NCBI GenBank assembly: GCA_964540975.1
Contig: CAZIOQ010000021.1
Location: 1-52,111 of the forward strand
DNA from: CAZIOQ01 sp964540975
GTDB lineage: Bacteria; Patescibacteriota; Microgenomatia; UBA12405; UBA6130
Reading direction: 5' to 3'
DNA length: 52,111 nucleotides
Every line of letters begins with the position of its first letter. Position 1 is the stretch's first letter. Position numbers and translations under genes: made by a program. Under the pieces are notes generated by a model that was given only the letters and a program-made list of their open reading frames with translations, ran no database searches and was not told the DNA's origin. This document shows, piece after piece, positions 24,413 to 32,847 of this stretch.

Positions 24413-24679
24413 ATGGCAATTTTTGATAACTTAAAACAAGCAAAAAAATTAATGGAATTAAGAAGTCAACAAAAAAAACTTGCCCAATTAGAAGTTACTT
24501 TTGAGGAACAAGGAATAAAAGTCATTGTTAGTGGCGATCAAAAGATAAAATTTTTGTCAATCAATGGTCAGGAAGACAAGCGCTTGGTTGAGGTTTTGAA
24601 TAAAGCTTTGAAAAAGAGTCAAAAAATGGTGGCGAAACAAGCCCAGGATGTTTTAGGAGATTTATTGGGTCTTAAATGA
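24413..24679 (+). CDS. YbaB/EbfC nucleoid-associated protein
   Basis: This small DNA-binding protein of 88 residues has an N-terminal helix (LKQAKKLMELRSQQKKLAQ), a beta-hairpin (VTFEEQGIKVIVSGDQKIKFLSING) and a long C-terminal helix (NKALKKSQKMVAKQAQDVLGDLLGL), matching the YbaB fold. AAGGAGG lies only 3 nt before ATG 24413, a tight but usable spacing. Its position between dnaX and recR is the conserved one. Confidence 0.9.
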   Translation: MAIFDNLKQAKKLMELRSQQKKLAQLEVTFEEQGIKVIVSGDQKIKFLSINGQEDKRLVEVLNKALKKSQKMVAKQAQDVLGDLLGLK

Positions 24680-25287
24680 GAGAAACATTACCTAGGGCGT
24701 TAAAAAAGCTTATTGCTTTTTTCGATCAGCTGCCGGGGATTGGCCCAAAAAGCGCTGCTCGATTAGCCCTTTATCTTTTTCAAACCCCACAATCTTTTTT
24801 AACCGACTTTGGTAAGACAATTGGGGAACTCAAAAACCAGGTGAAAGCTTGTTCAATTTGTTTTAATCTTGATGATCAGGATCCTTGTCGAATTTGTCAA
24901 TCTGAAACAAGGGATAGAAAAAAAATTTGTGTTGTGGAAAAAGTTTTGGATGTCATTGCTTTGGAAAATACTGGCAAATATGATGGTCTTTATCATATTT
25001 TGGGTGGAGCAATTAACCCTTTAGCACAAATTGGCCCAGAAGAATTAAATATTGGACCTCTTTTGGCAAGATTAAAGACCGACACCAAAATTAAAGAAGT
25101 GATTTTAGCCACTAATCCGACCTTAGAGGGAGAAGCAACGGCGATGTATTTGAAAAAAAAGATTGATAGCTTAGGGAAAAATTTAATCATTACCAGAATC
25201 GGTCATGGTTTGCCTTTAGGTGCTGATTTGGATTATGCTGATCCTGGTACCTTAATCCAAGCTTTAATAGGGAGAAGAAGAGTATAA
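24676..25287 (+). CDS. recR: Recombination protein RecR
   Basis: RecR works with RecO/RecF in RecA loading at gaps. The helix-hairpin-helix is in LPGIGPKSAARLALYL, the C4 zinc finger in CSICFNL...CRIC, and the TOPRIM domain in ICVVEKVLDVIALENT and LATNPTLEGEATAMYL. The ending GLPLGADLDYADPGTLIQALIGRR is diagnostic. It overlaps ybaB by ATGA. Length of 203 is normal. Confidence 0.97.
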   Translation: MRETLPRALKKLIAFFDQLPGIGPKSAARLALYLFQTPQSFLTDFGKTIGELKNQVKACSICFNLDDQDPCRICQSETRDRKKICVVEKVLDVIALENTGKYDGLYHILGGAINPLAQIGPEELNIGPLLARLKTDTKIKEVILATNPTLEGEATAMYLKKKIDSLGKNLIITRIGHGLPLGADLDYADPGTLIQALIGRRRV

Positions 25288-25301
25288 AGAAAATTTTTTT
25301 C

Positions 25302-25330
25302 TGGTCAAATAATTAATGTGATATTATAAT
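25302..25330 (+). promoter_or_regulatory. Leaderless-type promoter for the gene at 25338
   Basis: TGGTCA (25302-25307) and a perfect TATAAT (25325-25330) are 17 bp apart. The -10 ends 7 nt before the ATG, so the message should begin at or next to the start codon. Confidence 0.6.
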
Positions 25331-25337
25331 CTTAATT

Positions 25338-25820
25338 ATGGATCAAAAAGGGATTACGAAAGGAGTGGTTAAAGGATTAGGGGAAATTGTGAGGAGTGAA
25401 ACTGGCAAAAGAGCGGTCAAAGAACCGATCAAGATTGCTTCTCAGGTTTTAGAAACTACTCTCTTTCCCTCCAAAGAAGATAAAACTGACAAAAAAATTG
25501 CTCAACTTAAGCAACAGGATCAACAAGAAATTGCCAAAATAAAAGAACAACTAAAATCGTTACCAAAAAAACAACCAGCTTTTAAGCCAAGAGATATCGA
25601 GACAGAGATTCAACAGGTTAGAAAGCAAAAACAAATTCAATTAGGGGCAAAAGAAGAGGAATTTCTAAGAGAGATTCAACAAAAACGAGAAGAGGAGAGA
25701 AAACAAGCAGAATGGCCGGAGCCAATTACACCGCCGGCTAAAAGACCGCGAGGATTGCCGCCCTGGTTTATGAAGGAGAAACAAGGAACAAAAGAAACCA
25801 AAGTGAGAACAGGAGAATAA
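25338..25820 (+). CDS. Charged, coiled-coil hypothetical protein
   Basis: I do not recognise this 160-residue protein. Residues about 45-135 are rich in Lys, Glu and Gln with heptad-like spacing, so a long helix or coiled coil is likely. The end is Pro/Arg-rich (PPAKRPRGLPPWFMKEKQ). It has no export signal. Its own promoter and a 14-bp gap to cysS suggest a two-gene operon. Function unknown. Confidence 0.6.
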   Translation: MDQKGITKGVVKGLGEIVRSETGKRAVKEPIKIASQVLETTLFPSKEDKTDKKIAQLKQQDQQEIAKIKEQLKSLPKKQPAFKPRDIETEIQQVRKQKQIQLGAKEEEFLREIQQKREEERKQAEWPEPITPPAKRPRGLPPWFMKEKQGTKETKVRTGE

Positions 25821-25834
25821 CCAATCATCTTAAG

Positions 25835-27277
25835 ATGAAGAGAATAATTTTGTTTAATACCCTTGGGAGAAAAAAACAAGTCTTTAGACCGCTCAAATCC
25901 GATTTTGTCCGGATGTACGACTGCGGTCCAACTGTTTACCAATATGCTCATATTGGTAATATGTGGCGTTATCTTGTTTCTGATTTTTTGCGCCGAATTT
26001 TGGAATACAATGGCTTTAGGGTTAAACAGGTAATGAATATTACCGATGTCGGCCATTTAACTGAAGATGATTTACTCGCGGCTGATACCGGCGAAGACAA
26101 GATTGAATTAGCGGCAAAAAGAGAAAAGAAAACTCCCCAAGAAATAGCTAAATTCTATACTCAGGCATATTTTAAAGACAGACAGCGACTAAACATTTTG
26201 CCTCCGACAGTGGTTTGTAAAGCAACAGACCATATTCCCGAGATGATCAAAATGATTAAAGCTTTGGAGAAAAAAGGTTATGCTTACAAATTGGCAGACA
26301 GAATTTGTTTTGACGTTGCCAAATTTAAAAGATATGGAATTTTATCAGGGAAAAAGTTGTCTGAATTAAAAATTGGGGTTAGATTAGAACCGATTAAGGG
26401 AAAAAAGAATCCTTATGATTTTTCTTTATGGATTATTGATCCGAATCATTTGATGAAATGGGATTCTTGTTGGGGAGTTGGCTATCCTGGTTGGCATATC
26501 GAATGTTCAGCGATGAGTATGAAATATCTTGGGCAGACTTTAGATATTCATACTGGCGGAGAAGATAATATTTTTCCTCACCATGAAAATGAAATCGCCC
26601 AATCCGAAGCCTACACTGGGAAAAAATTTGTCAGATTTTGGGTTCATATCCGGTTTAATTTGGTCAGAGGAGAAAAGATGAGCAAGTCAAAAGGCAATGT
26701 CTATCTAATTACTGATCTGATCAAAAGAGGCTTTGACCCTTTAGCTTTTAGATATTTATCTTTGACTAATCATTATCGCCAACCACTAAACTTTACTTTT
26801 GATTCTTTAAAAGCAGCCCAAAAAGCTCTAAACAAATTGAGACTGATTGTTTGGCAGCTAAAAAAAGAAGTTAAAAGATTGCCTCGGGAAAAAACTTTGG
26901 CGGTTAATCAATGGCAAGAAAAATTTTTGTTGGCAATTAACAATGATATCGGTACTCCCCAAGGGTTAGCCGTAGTTTGGCAGATGCTAGAGAGTAATTT
27001 AGCGCCGGAGATGAAATTGAGGCTTTTGCTCGATTTTGACCAGGTTTTTGGTTTGGATTTGGGGCGATGGTGGTTTAAAGTGCCAAAAGAAATCAAAAGA
27101 CTAGTCAAAGAGCGAGAAAGATTAAGGCGAGAGAAAAAATTTGTCGCCGCGGACAGCATTAGGAAGACTCTTAAAAAGCAAGGTTGGATAGTGGAAGATA
27201 CATCCCAAGGGCCATTGGTCATTCCTGGTGGCGAAGAAAAAATACTTGACGGTGATAAATTAAGATCGTATAATTAG
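25835..27277 (+). CDS. cysS: Cysteinyl-tRNA synthetase
   Basis: This class I synthetase shows CGPTVYQYAHIGN with the first zinc Cys and the HIGH-type motif, GWHIECSAMSMKYLG with further zinc ligands, HTGGEDNIFPHHENEIAQSEA, and KMSKS at about residue 285 (GEKMSKSKGN). The C-terminal helical DALR-type region ends in RLRREKKFVAADSIRKTLKKQGW. Length of 480 is typical. Confidence 0.97.
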   Translation: MKRIILFNTLGRKKQVFRPLKSDFVRMYDCGPTVYQYAHIGNMWRYLVSDFLRRILEYNGFRVKQVMNITDVGHLTEDDLLAADTGEDKIELAAKREKKTPQEIAKFYTQAYFKDRQRLNILPPTVVCKATDHIPEMIKMIKALEKKGYAYKLADRICFDVAKFKRYGILSGKKLSELKIGVRLEPIKGKKNPYDFSLWIIDPNHLMKWDSCWGVGYPGWHIECSAMSMKYLGQTLDIHTGGEDNIFPHHENEIAQSEAYTGKKFVRFWVHIRFNLVRGEKMSKSKGNVYLITDLIKRGFDPLAFRYLSLTNHYRQPLNFTFDSLKAAQKALNKLRLIVWQLKKEVKRLPREKTLAVNQWQEKFLLAINNDIGTPQGLAVVWQMLESNLAPEMKLRLLLDFDQVFGLDLGRWWFKVPKEIKRLVKERERLRREKKFVAADSIRKTLKKQGWIVEDTSQGPLVIPGGEEKILDGDKLRSYN

Positions 27278-27327
27278 CCTGTTAGCAATTAAAAACAGAA
27301 GAACAGGAAGAAAATAATTTAAGTCCA

Positions 27328-27615
27328 ATGAGTGCAACAAGCTATGAGTTTGTAGTTGTTCTTGATCCGCAGCTGAAAGAAAAAGATCAAGATTCTCTTC
27401 TTAAAGACATCCAAGCTAAACTTGAGAAAGCCGGGGGTCAAGATGTTAAAATTGATTTCTTTGGCAGGAGGGAATTTGTTTATCCAATAAAAAAACAAAC
27501 ACAAGGCAATTATTGGATTTTTAATTTTTGGGCCAATCATCTTAAGATGGAAGAAGTAAATTTGTTTTTAAATCGGGAGACAAAAATCCTGCGTTATTTA
27601 TTACTTAAGATTTAA
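27328..27615 (+). CDS. rpsF: 30S ribosomal protein bS6
   Basis: bS6 binds 16S rRNA as a dimer with bS18. The 95-residue protein has the ferredoxin-like pattern YEFVVVLDPQLKEKD, DVKIDFFGRREFVYPIKKQTQGNYWIFNF and a final LNRETKILRYLLLKI. It heads rpsF-ssb-rpsR, a conserved operon. The 50-bp gap after cysS holds a CCTGTT and AACAGG inverted repeat but not the known S6:S18 leader signature. Confidence 0.94.
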   Translation: MSATSYEFVVVLDPQLKEKDQDSLLKDIQAKLEKAGGQDVKIDFFGRREFVYPIKKQTQGNYWIFNFWANHLKMEEVNLFLNRETKILRYLLLKI

Positions 27616-27627
27616 AAAGGAGGAATA

Positions 27628-28176
27628 ATGGCTGGTCGTTGTCTTAATAAAGTAATGTTAATTGGTAATTTAACTCGAGACCCAGAGTTAAGATATACGC
27701 CGGCGGGAACAGCGGTGGCCACCTTTGGTCTAGCCACCAATAGAAGATGGAAAACCCAATCAGGCGAACTAAAAGATGAGGCCCAATTTCATCGGATTGT
27801 TGTTTGGAACAGATTAGCAGAATTGTGCGCTCAACTTTTGACTAAAGGAACAAGGATTTATCTTGAAGGCAGACTCCAGTATCGAGAATGGACCGGTAAT
27901 GACAATGTGAAGCATCAGACAACTGAAATTGTGGCCGAAGATATGATTGTTTTAGCCAGAGGCAAGGCCGAAGAAGAGTCTTTAGAAAAAGTAGAACCAG
28001 AAGTTGATTTTGAAGAAATTCCTCCGGCAGAAACAACAGTTACTCCGCCAAAAGAGGAAGAATTGAAAGCAGAAGAAGTGGATGATCAAGAGACGACTCC
28101 TGTTTCGGTAGATCAGGGTGAGTCAAAGACTGACCAAGAGGATAAAAAGGAAGATAAAGAAGAAATACCTTTTTAA
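27628..28176 (+). CDS. ssb: Single-stranded DNA-binding protein
   Basis: The OB-fold spans residues 1-115: LNKVMLIGNLTRDPELRYTPAGTAVATFGLATNR, FHRIVVWNRLAELCAQLLTKGTRIYLEGRLQYREW. An acidic, disordered linker follows and ends in EEIPF, the protein-interaction tip. AAAGGAGG lies 6 nt before the ATG. It sits between rpsF and rpsR as in most bacteria. Confidence 0.97.
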   Translation: MAGRCLNKVMLIGNLTRDPELRYTPAGTAVATFGLATNRRWKTQSGELKDEAQFHRIVVWNRLAELCAQLLTKGTRIYLEGRLQYREWTGNDNVKHQTTEIVAEDMIVLARGKAEEESLEKVEPEVDFEEIPPAETTVTPPKEEELKAEEVDDQETTPVSVDQGESKTDQEDKKEDKEEIPF

Positions 28177-28215
28177 AACTTTTTAGGCGATCAGCAAAAA
28201 CCTGTTTTCTAAAAA

Positions 28216-28449
28216 ATGATTAAGAAAAGAAAAAAAGAATTAAGAAAAAAGGTGCTCAAGAATTGCCTTTTTTGTCAGGAAAAGAAGCGTCCTGAGTGGC
28301 GGCAATCAAGTCAGTTGGCCAAATTTCTTTCTCCACGAGGAAGAATTCTGTCTCGATCAATGACCGGACTTTGTGCCAAACACCAGAAGCAATTAACTTT
28401 AGCGATTAAACACGCAAGGCATCTGGCCCTCTTGCCTTTTGTGATTTGA
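28216..28449 (+). CDS. rpsR: 30S ribosomal protein bS18
   Basis: The 77-residue protein carries NCLFCQEKKRPEW, the FLSPRGRILSRSMTGLCAKHQKQLTLAIKHARHLALLPF core typical of bS18, and a CxxC pair. A following rplI (bL9), standard in most bacteria, is missing; loss of bL9 is reported in several CPR lineages. The 93-bp gap after the gene has a perfect 12-bp palindrome TGCTTTAAAGCA at 28475-28486. Confidence 0.93.
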   Translation: MIKKRKKELRKKVLKNCLFCQEKKRPEWRQSSQLAKFLSPRGRILSRSMTGLCAKHQKQLTLAIKHARHLALLPFVI

Positions 28450-28542
28450 GTGAGCCTCTTTGTCCAGCCGGGCTTGCTTTAAAGCAGGTTAATGAATCAG
28501 GGATTGTTTTTATCCTTTTTCTATTCTAAACTTTAGTTAATA

Positions 28543-29277
28543 ATGAAAAGTTTAAGCCAGATTAGTTCTTTTTGGGTTTTAAATTTTAATCAGCCAAAGG
28601 TAAAGTTGTTAGTGAAACCAGGAGCAGAAATTAAAAAAGGAGTAATTTTGTCCAAGATTGAAAAGACAAAAGAGATTTGGCTGGATTTATCAGCTGCTTT
28701 ATCGGTAAGGCCAACAAAAATCAATAAATTCTTAAAAATTCCTTTTGGTTGTGATCTTAAAAAAGGCGATTTGGTGGCTGGAAAAAAGAATTTTTGGGGC
28801 AAAAGAAAAGAAATTTTTTCACCTTGCACTGGAGTTTTTAAAGAAATTGATCAAGCAAGAGGAAGGATAAAAATCCTGAAGAAAAAAGTTAAAAAAATAA
28901 ATTCACCAATAAGGGGAAGAGTTATTGAGGCTGATCAAACAAAAATTAAGATCGAATTTCAGGCAAAGATTTTTCCCGGTGAGGGGAAAGGCAAAGAAAG
29001 AATTTGGGGAGAGTTAAAAGCTTTAGATTCCCGACTGCCTTATTTTCAGCTTAATATCAGTTTTAAGAATAAAATAGTTTTAGTTCCAAAAATAGACGAG
29101 ATGCTTTTATCAAAAGCAAAGGCTTTGGGAGTCAAGGCAATGGTAACCAGGAAGCTTAAGGCAAAAAAGATCTTCTTGCCAGTATTTATCGTCAAGGATT
29201 ATAATGACCTGGTAAGTTTTTCAGGGAAAGAGGTGTTACTCGATTTTCCTGAAAAAAGAATTTTAGTCTGCGATTAA
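28543..29277 (+). CDS. Hypothetical protein with barrel-sandwich-like repeats
   Basis: I cannot name this 244-residue protein. Short segments such as VLVKPGAEIKKGVILSKI, IPFGCDLKKGDLVAGKK, and NSPIRGRVIEADQTKIKIEF have the Gly-turn spacing of barrel-sandwich (biotinyl/lipoyl-like) hybrid domains. The C-terminal half contains KIDEMLLSKAKALGVKAMVTRKL, a possible Rossmann-like piece. No membrane segment is visible. It precedes the S41 protease gene by 1 nt, so they are co-translated. Function unknown. Confidence 0.55.
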   Translation: MKSLSQISSFWVLNFNQPKVKLLVKPGAEIKKGVILSKIEKTKEIWLDLSAALSVRPTKINKFLKIPFGCDLKKGDLVAGKKNFWGKRKEIFSPCTGVFKEIDQARGRIKILKKKVKKINSPIRGRVIEADQTKIKIEFQAKIFPGEGKGKERIWGELKALDSRLPYFQLNISFKNKIVLVPKIDEMLLSKAKALGVKAMVTRKLKAKKIFLPVFIVKDYNDLVSFSGKEVLLDFPEKRILVCD

Positions 29278-29278
29278 A

Positions 29279-30535
29279 ATGAGTAAAATAAAAAAAATCA
29301 CCCATCAACAGTTACTTTTCTTCACCCGGGCTTTTTTCTTCGCCCTTTTCTTTTTATTACTGGGAGGGATAGTTGGTTTTCAATTAGCCAAAAAAGATTT
29401 GGTAACGCCAATTTCTTTCCCCTCTCAAGAAAAAACAGATATGTCCTTGTTTTGGTATACTTGGAATCTTTTAGAGGAAAAATATCTTAAAAAAACATCG
29501 TTGGATCCGCAAAAAATGATTTATGGAGCAATTTCAGGAATGGTTTCTTCCCTCGAAGATCCTTATACTATTTTTTTACCTCCTGAGGAAAATAAGATTA
29601 CCAAAGAAGATTTAAATGGCGAATTTGGGGGAGTAGGAATTCAGTTAGGCTATAAAGAGAAGATGTTAGCGGTTATTTCTCCTTTAGAAAATACACCAGC
29701 CCAAAAAGCAGGCATCAAAGCCGGCGATATTATTCTAAAAATTCAAGATGAGTCAAAAAAATTAGATATTAGCACCGAAAAAATTTCCTTACCAGAAGCG
29801 ATCCAGGCAATTAGAGGTCCAGAAGGAACCAAAATTCAATTAACAATTTTAAGAGAAGGAATAGAAAAGCCTTTTAGCGTAGAAATTGTCAGAGCAAAAA
29901 TTACTCTTCCCACCGTTGTTTGGCGGCAAATTGATTATCAAGGAAGAAAAATCGCCTATGTTCAAGTTTTAAGATTTGCCCAAATAATGGAAAAACAATG
30001 GTTTGATTGGTTAAAAACAGTGGCGGTTTTGAAAAAAGATCCTCAATTTGCCGGAGTGATTTTGGATTTAAGAAATAATCCGGGTGGTTATCTGAATGGG
30101 GCAGTGTTTTTAGCCAGTGAGTTTTTAAAAGAAGGCGTGGTTGTGGAACAAGAATACAGTTCCGGGAAGAAAGATTATTATCGGGTAACCAGAAAAGGTA
30201 GTTTGCTGGACGTTCCTTTGGTAGTCTTGATTAATCAAGGGTCAGCCTCGGCCTCAGAGATTTTAGCCGGGGCATTGCAGTATTACCAAAGAGCAATTTT
30301 GATTGGAGAAAAAACTTTTGGTAAAGGAACAGTCCAGGAACCACAAGAATTACCCCGGGGAGCTGGTTTACATATTACTATTTCCCGTTGGCTTTTGCCC
30401 GGAGAAGGAGACATTGATCAAAAGGGAGTTTTTCCTGATATTGAAGTGAAATCAACTGATATTGAAAACAACCAGGATGACTTGGTGCTTGAAAAAGCCA
30501 AAGAAGAGATTATAAAATTAAAAGGGATAGAGTAA
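29279..30535 (+). CDS. ctpA: C-terminal processing peptidase (S41, CtpA-like)
   Basis: An N-terminal membrane segment (residues 14-35) places this 418-residue protease outside the membrane. The PDZ domain covers about residues 110-205 (GVGIQLGYKEK and SPLENTPAQKAGIKAGDIILKI). The catalytic Ser lies in the SASAS motif of NQGSASASEIL and the Lys in TFGKGTVQ, the Ser/Lys dyad. RNNPGGYLNGAV is also diagnostic. A terminator-like hairpin follows at 30547. Confidence 0.95.
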   Translation: MSKIKKITHQQLLFFTRAFFFALFFLLLGGIVGFQLAKKDLVTPISFPSQEKTDMSLFWYTWNLLEEKYLKKTSLDPQKMIYGAISGMVSSLEDPYTIFLPPEENKITKEDLNGEFGGVGIQLGYKEKMLAVISPLENTPAQKAGIKAGDIILKIQDESKKLDISTEKISLPEAIQAIRGPEGTKIQLTILREGIEKPFSVEIVRAKITLPTVVWRQIDYQGRKIAYVQVLRFAQIMEKQWFDWLKTVAVLKKDPQFAGVILDLRNNPGGYLNGAVFLASEFLKEGVVVEQEYSSGKKDYYRVTRKGSLLDVPLVVLINQGSASASEILAGALQYYQRAILIGEKTFGKGTVQEPQELPRGAGLHITISRWLLPGEGDIDQKGVFPDIEVKSTDIENNQDDLVLEKAKEEIIKLKGIE

Positions 30536-30540
30536 TGACA

Positions 30541-30590
30541 TTCTCTCCGTCCCAGGATCGGCGGGGTTATTTTAAGGCGCGAAAATAAAA
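30541..30590 (+). terminator. Terminator-like hairpin in a repeated intergenic element (copy A)
   Basis: CCGTC (30547-30551) pairs with GGCGG (30560-30564) around an 8-nt loop and is followed by GGTTATTTT. The block AGGATCGGCGGGGTTATTTT then AAGGCGCGAAAATAAAACC is nearly repeated on the minus strand at 34195-34161, again between two same-direction genes. It can end the ctpA transcript; what the conserved AAGGCGCGAAA tail does is unknown. Confidence 0.5.
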
Positions 30591-30665
30591 CCGAAATAAA
30601 ACAAGTTAAAAGGCGAAACCTTTTCCTTAAAAGATAGTATTTAAAGGGCGAAAAAAAGAAAAAAA

Positions 30666-31829
30666 ATGACAAAATTTAAATTATTTTTAATTGGTTTTGC
30701 CGGAGGAATGTTTTTTATTTTTGCCATTTTAGTTGGCGGAGTGATGGAGAGAATTTATGGTTTACCTTTGTTAAATAAATTACCCCAAAGAGTGTCGTCA
30801 GGCCAAAGTACCCAGATTGTTGAAGAAAAAATTGTCAACGAGGATTCGGTAGTGATTCAAGTAGTAGAAAAAGCAGCCCCTTCAGTAGTCACCGTAAGTA
30901 TTAGTAAAACTCAGGTAATTTCTGACATTTTTGGTCTTTCTCCTTTTGATATTTTTGGTTTTTTTAATCTTCAGCCAGAAAAAAAGAAGATCGAACAGGA
31001 CATTGGAACCGGGTTTGTGGTTGATAAAGATGGTTTAGTTGTAACCAATAAACATGTGGTGAGTGATACTGAGGCAAAATATAAAGTGATTACTAAAGAT
31101 AATCAGATCTACGAAGTGGTTAACATCTATCGTGATCCAGCCAATGATTTGGCAATTTTAAAAGTTAATGCTCAATTGCCACCAATTGAATTGGGAGATT
31201 CTGATAAACTTAAAGTTGGGCAAAAGGCAATTGCGATTGGGACCGCTTTAGGCGAATTTCGGCACACTGTTACCACTGGTGTTATTTCTGGTTTAGGAAG
31301 AGGAATTACTGCTGGTTCTCCCTTTGAGGGTTATGTTGAAAGACTTGATAATGTGATTCAAACGGATGCCGCTATTAATCCCGGCAACTCTGGTGGCCCA
31401 CTGCTAAATTCTGCCGGTCAGGTGATTGGAATCAATGTGGCTGTTGCTCAAGAAGGCCAAAATATTGGCTTTGCTATTCCAATCAATGTAGTTAAAGAGT
31501 CTTTAAGAGAGTTTAAAGAAACTGGCCAATTTGAACGTCCTTTTTTGGGAGTGCGCTATCAAATAATTTCCCGCCAAGCAGCTTTACTTAATGAGGTGCC
31601 CCAAGGAGCACTAATCAGAGAAGTAGTGGTTGGTTCTCCTGCTGATAAAGCCGGTCTTAAAGAAGGAGACATTATTGTTAAGTTCGATGGTAAAAAAATA
31701 GATGAAAAAGATAATGAATTGGGCAAATTAGTCAACAAAAAAAAGATCAACGAAACAGTTAAGATTGAAATCTGGCGTGACGGAAAAACAATGGAGTTGG
31801 AAGTTAAGCTTCAAAAGAGAAACGAATAA
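30666..31829 (+). CDS. htrA: HtrA/DegP-type serine protease (S1C)
   Basis: A membrane segment (residues 5-27) anchors a trypsin-fold protease. His is in TNKHVV, Asp in ANDLAIL and Ser242 in GNSGGPLL. One PDZ domain follows (FLGVRYQII, VVGSPADKAGLKEGDIIVKFDGKKI). At 387 residues it is a one-PDZ HtrA, as in DegS. It lies after another exported protease, suggesting an envelope quality-control pair. Its 3' end overlaps the convergent release-factor gene by 26 bp. Confidence 0.95.
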   Translation: MTKFKLFLIGFAGGMFFIFAILVGGVMERIYGLPLLNKLPQRVSSGQSTQIVEEKIVNEDSVVIQVVEKAAPSVVTVSISKTQVISDIFGLSPFDIFGFFNLQPEKKKIEQDIGTGFVVDKDGLVVTNKHVVSDTEAKYKVITKDNQIYEVVNIYRDPANDLAILKVNAQLPPIELGDSDKLKVGQKAIAIGTALGEFRHTVTTGVISGLGRGITAGSPFEGYVERLDNVIQTDAAINPGNSGGPLLNSAGQVIGINVAVAQEGQNIGFAIPINVVKESLREFKETGQFERPFLGVRYQIISRQAALLNEVPQGALIREVVVGSPADKAGLKEGDIIVKFDGKKIDEKDNELGKLVNKKKINETVKIEIWRDGKTMELEVKLQKRNE

Positions 31830-32502
31830 TTCTTTCTAGTTCTCCATCTAAAACTGCTTTTATTCCGTGGATAGTTTTTTTTGTTCGGTGGTCGGTAATT
31901 CTGTCTTGGGGAAAGTTATAGGTTCTAATTTTTTCTACTCTTTTGCCAATACCTGCTTGAGATTGAAATTGAGAAATTAGTTGAGATTTTTTTTCTTTTT
32001 CCAATTGCCAAAGCTTACTTCTTAAGCAAGATAAGGCGAGTTCTTTATTTCTTTCTTGATATCTTTCTTGTTGGGAAGAGGCGACAATTCCGGTTGGTTT
32101 ATGAATAATTCTGACCGCACTTTCTACTTTTTGAACATTTTGTCCTCCCTGAGTCGAAGCGCGAAAAAATTGCAATTCAAGATCTTGGGGATTAATTTTT
32201 ATTTCTTTTTCCGTAATTTCTGGCATTACCACCACCACCGCGGTGGAAGTGTGGATTCTGCCTCTTTTTTCTGTGATCGGGATTCTTTGGACCCGATGGA
32301 CACCACTTTCTCTTTCCAAAAGCTGATAAGCGCGAGGGCCAACAATTTTTAAGGTATCCTGGTTGATTTGACTAACTTTAAAACCCCTTTTTAGGCCAAA
32401 TCGAAGATACATTCTTAAAATTTCTTGGGCCCAAAGTTTGGCTTCTAAACCACCGGTACCAGCCCTGACTTCAACGAGAGCAACATTAGGATTATTAATC
32501 AT
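31804..32502 (-). CDS. prfA: Peptide chain release factor 1, lacking N-terminal domain 1
   Basis: The GGQ that triggers peptide release is at residues 119-121 (ASTQGGQNVQ). The stop-codon reader motif is PxT (P75-I-T77 in RVQRIPITEKRGRIHTS), which marks RF1 (UAA/UAG) rather than RF2 (SPF). The protein begins only 11 residues before the conserved RAGTGG, so the approx. 100-residue domain 1 is absent, and a loop between RAGTGG and GVHRVQR is shortened too. Only 59 bp separate it from rpmE and an in-frame TAA lies 9 nt upstream of the ATG, so a longer form is not encoded. Confidence 0.85.
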   Translation of the reverse strand: MINNPNVALVEVRAGTGGLEAKLWAQEILRMYLRFGLKRGFKVSQINQDTLKIVGPRAYQLLERESGVHRVQRIPITEKRGRIHTSTAVVVVMPEITEKEIKINPQDLELQFFRASTQGGQNVQKVESAVRIIHKPTGIVASSQQERYQERNKELALSCLRSKLWQLEKEKKSQLISQFQSQAGIGKRVEKIRTYNFPQDRITDHRTKKTIHGIKAVLDGELERIIRFSFEA

Positions 32503-32561
32503 TTTTTGGCCTTAAGTTCATTAACAATGGGTAGAGAGGCTTCATTTTCGCACCAGCAAAA

Positions 32562-32810
32562 TTATGTCCTTCCACGGCCACGACCGGAGAGGACGTCATT
32601 AAATTCTTTCGCTTTAGCCACCTTAGCTTGAAATTTTTCAATTCGGCCTTTGGTATCTACATATTTGTTTTGGCCAGTGTAAGCCGGATGGCAAACAGCA
32701 CAAATTTCAACATTAATCATTTCTCTGGTTGAACCAGTGGTGAAGGTGTTACCACATTGGCAAACCACCTTTGTCTGAGGATAGTATTTTGGCTGGATGG
32801 CTTTTCTCAT
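32562..32810 (-). CDS. rpmE: 50S ribosomal protein bL31 (zinc type)
   Basis: The 82-residue protein begins MRKAIQPKYYPQTKVVCQCGNTF, has STREMINVEICAVCHPAYTGQNKYVDTKGRIEKF and the Cys pairs of the zinc-binding form. The ATG at 32810 fits homologues; a TTG three codons earlier overlaps the -10 box region. A promoter ends 8 nt before the ATG, so the message is probably leaderless. rpmE followed by prfA is a conserved order. Confidence 0.94.
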   Translation of the reverse strand: MRKAIQPKYYPQTKVVCQCGNTFTTGSTREMINVEICAVCHPAYTGQNKYVDTKGRIEKFQAKVAKAKEFNDVLSGRGRGRT

Positions 32811-32818
32811 AAGTAACA

Positions 32819-32847
32819 ATTATAACCTGGCTAAGCTTTTTTTGCAA
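32819..32847 (-). promoter_or_regulatory. Leaderless-type promoter of rpmE
   Basis: On the minus strand TTGCAA (32847-32842) and TATAAT (32824-32819) are 17 bp apart; the -10 ends 8 nt before the ATG. It overlaps the end of the upstream hisS region. Confidence 0.6.

Noticed and set aside
32503..32560. Possible frameshift joining an upstream RF1 domain 1 to prfA
   Set aside because: Only 59 bp lie between the rpmE stop and the prfA ATG, so there is no room for domain 1 in any frame; the short open frame there (about 16 codons) is not convincing.
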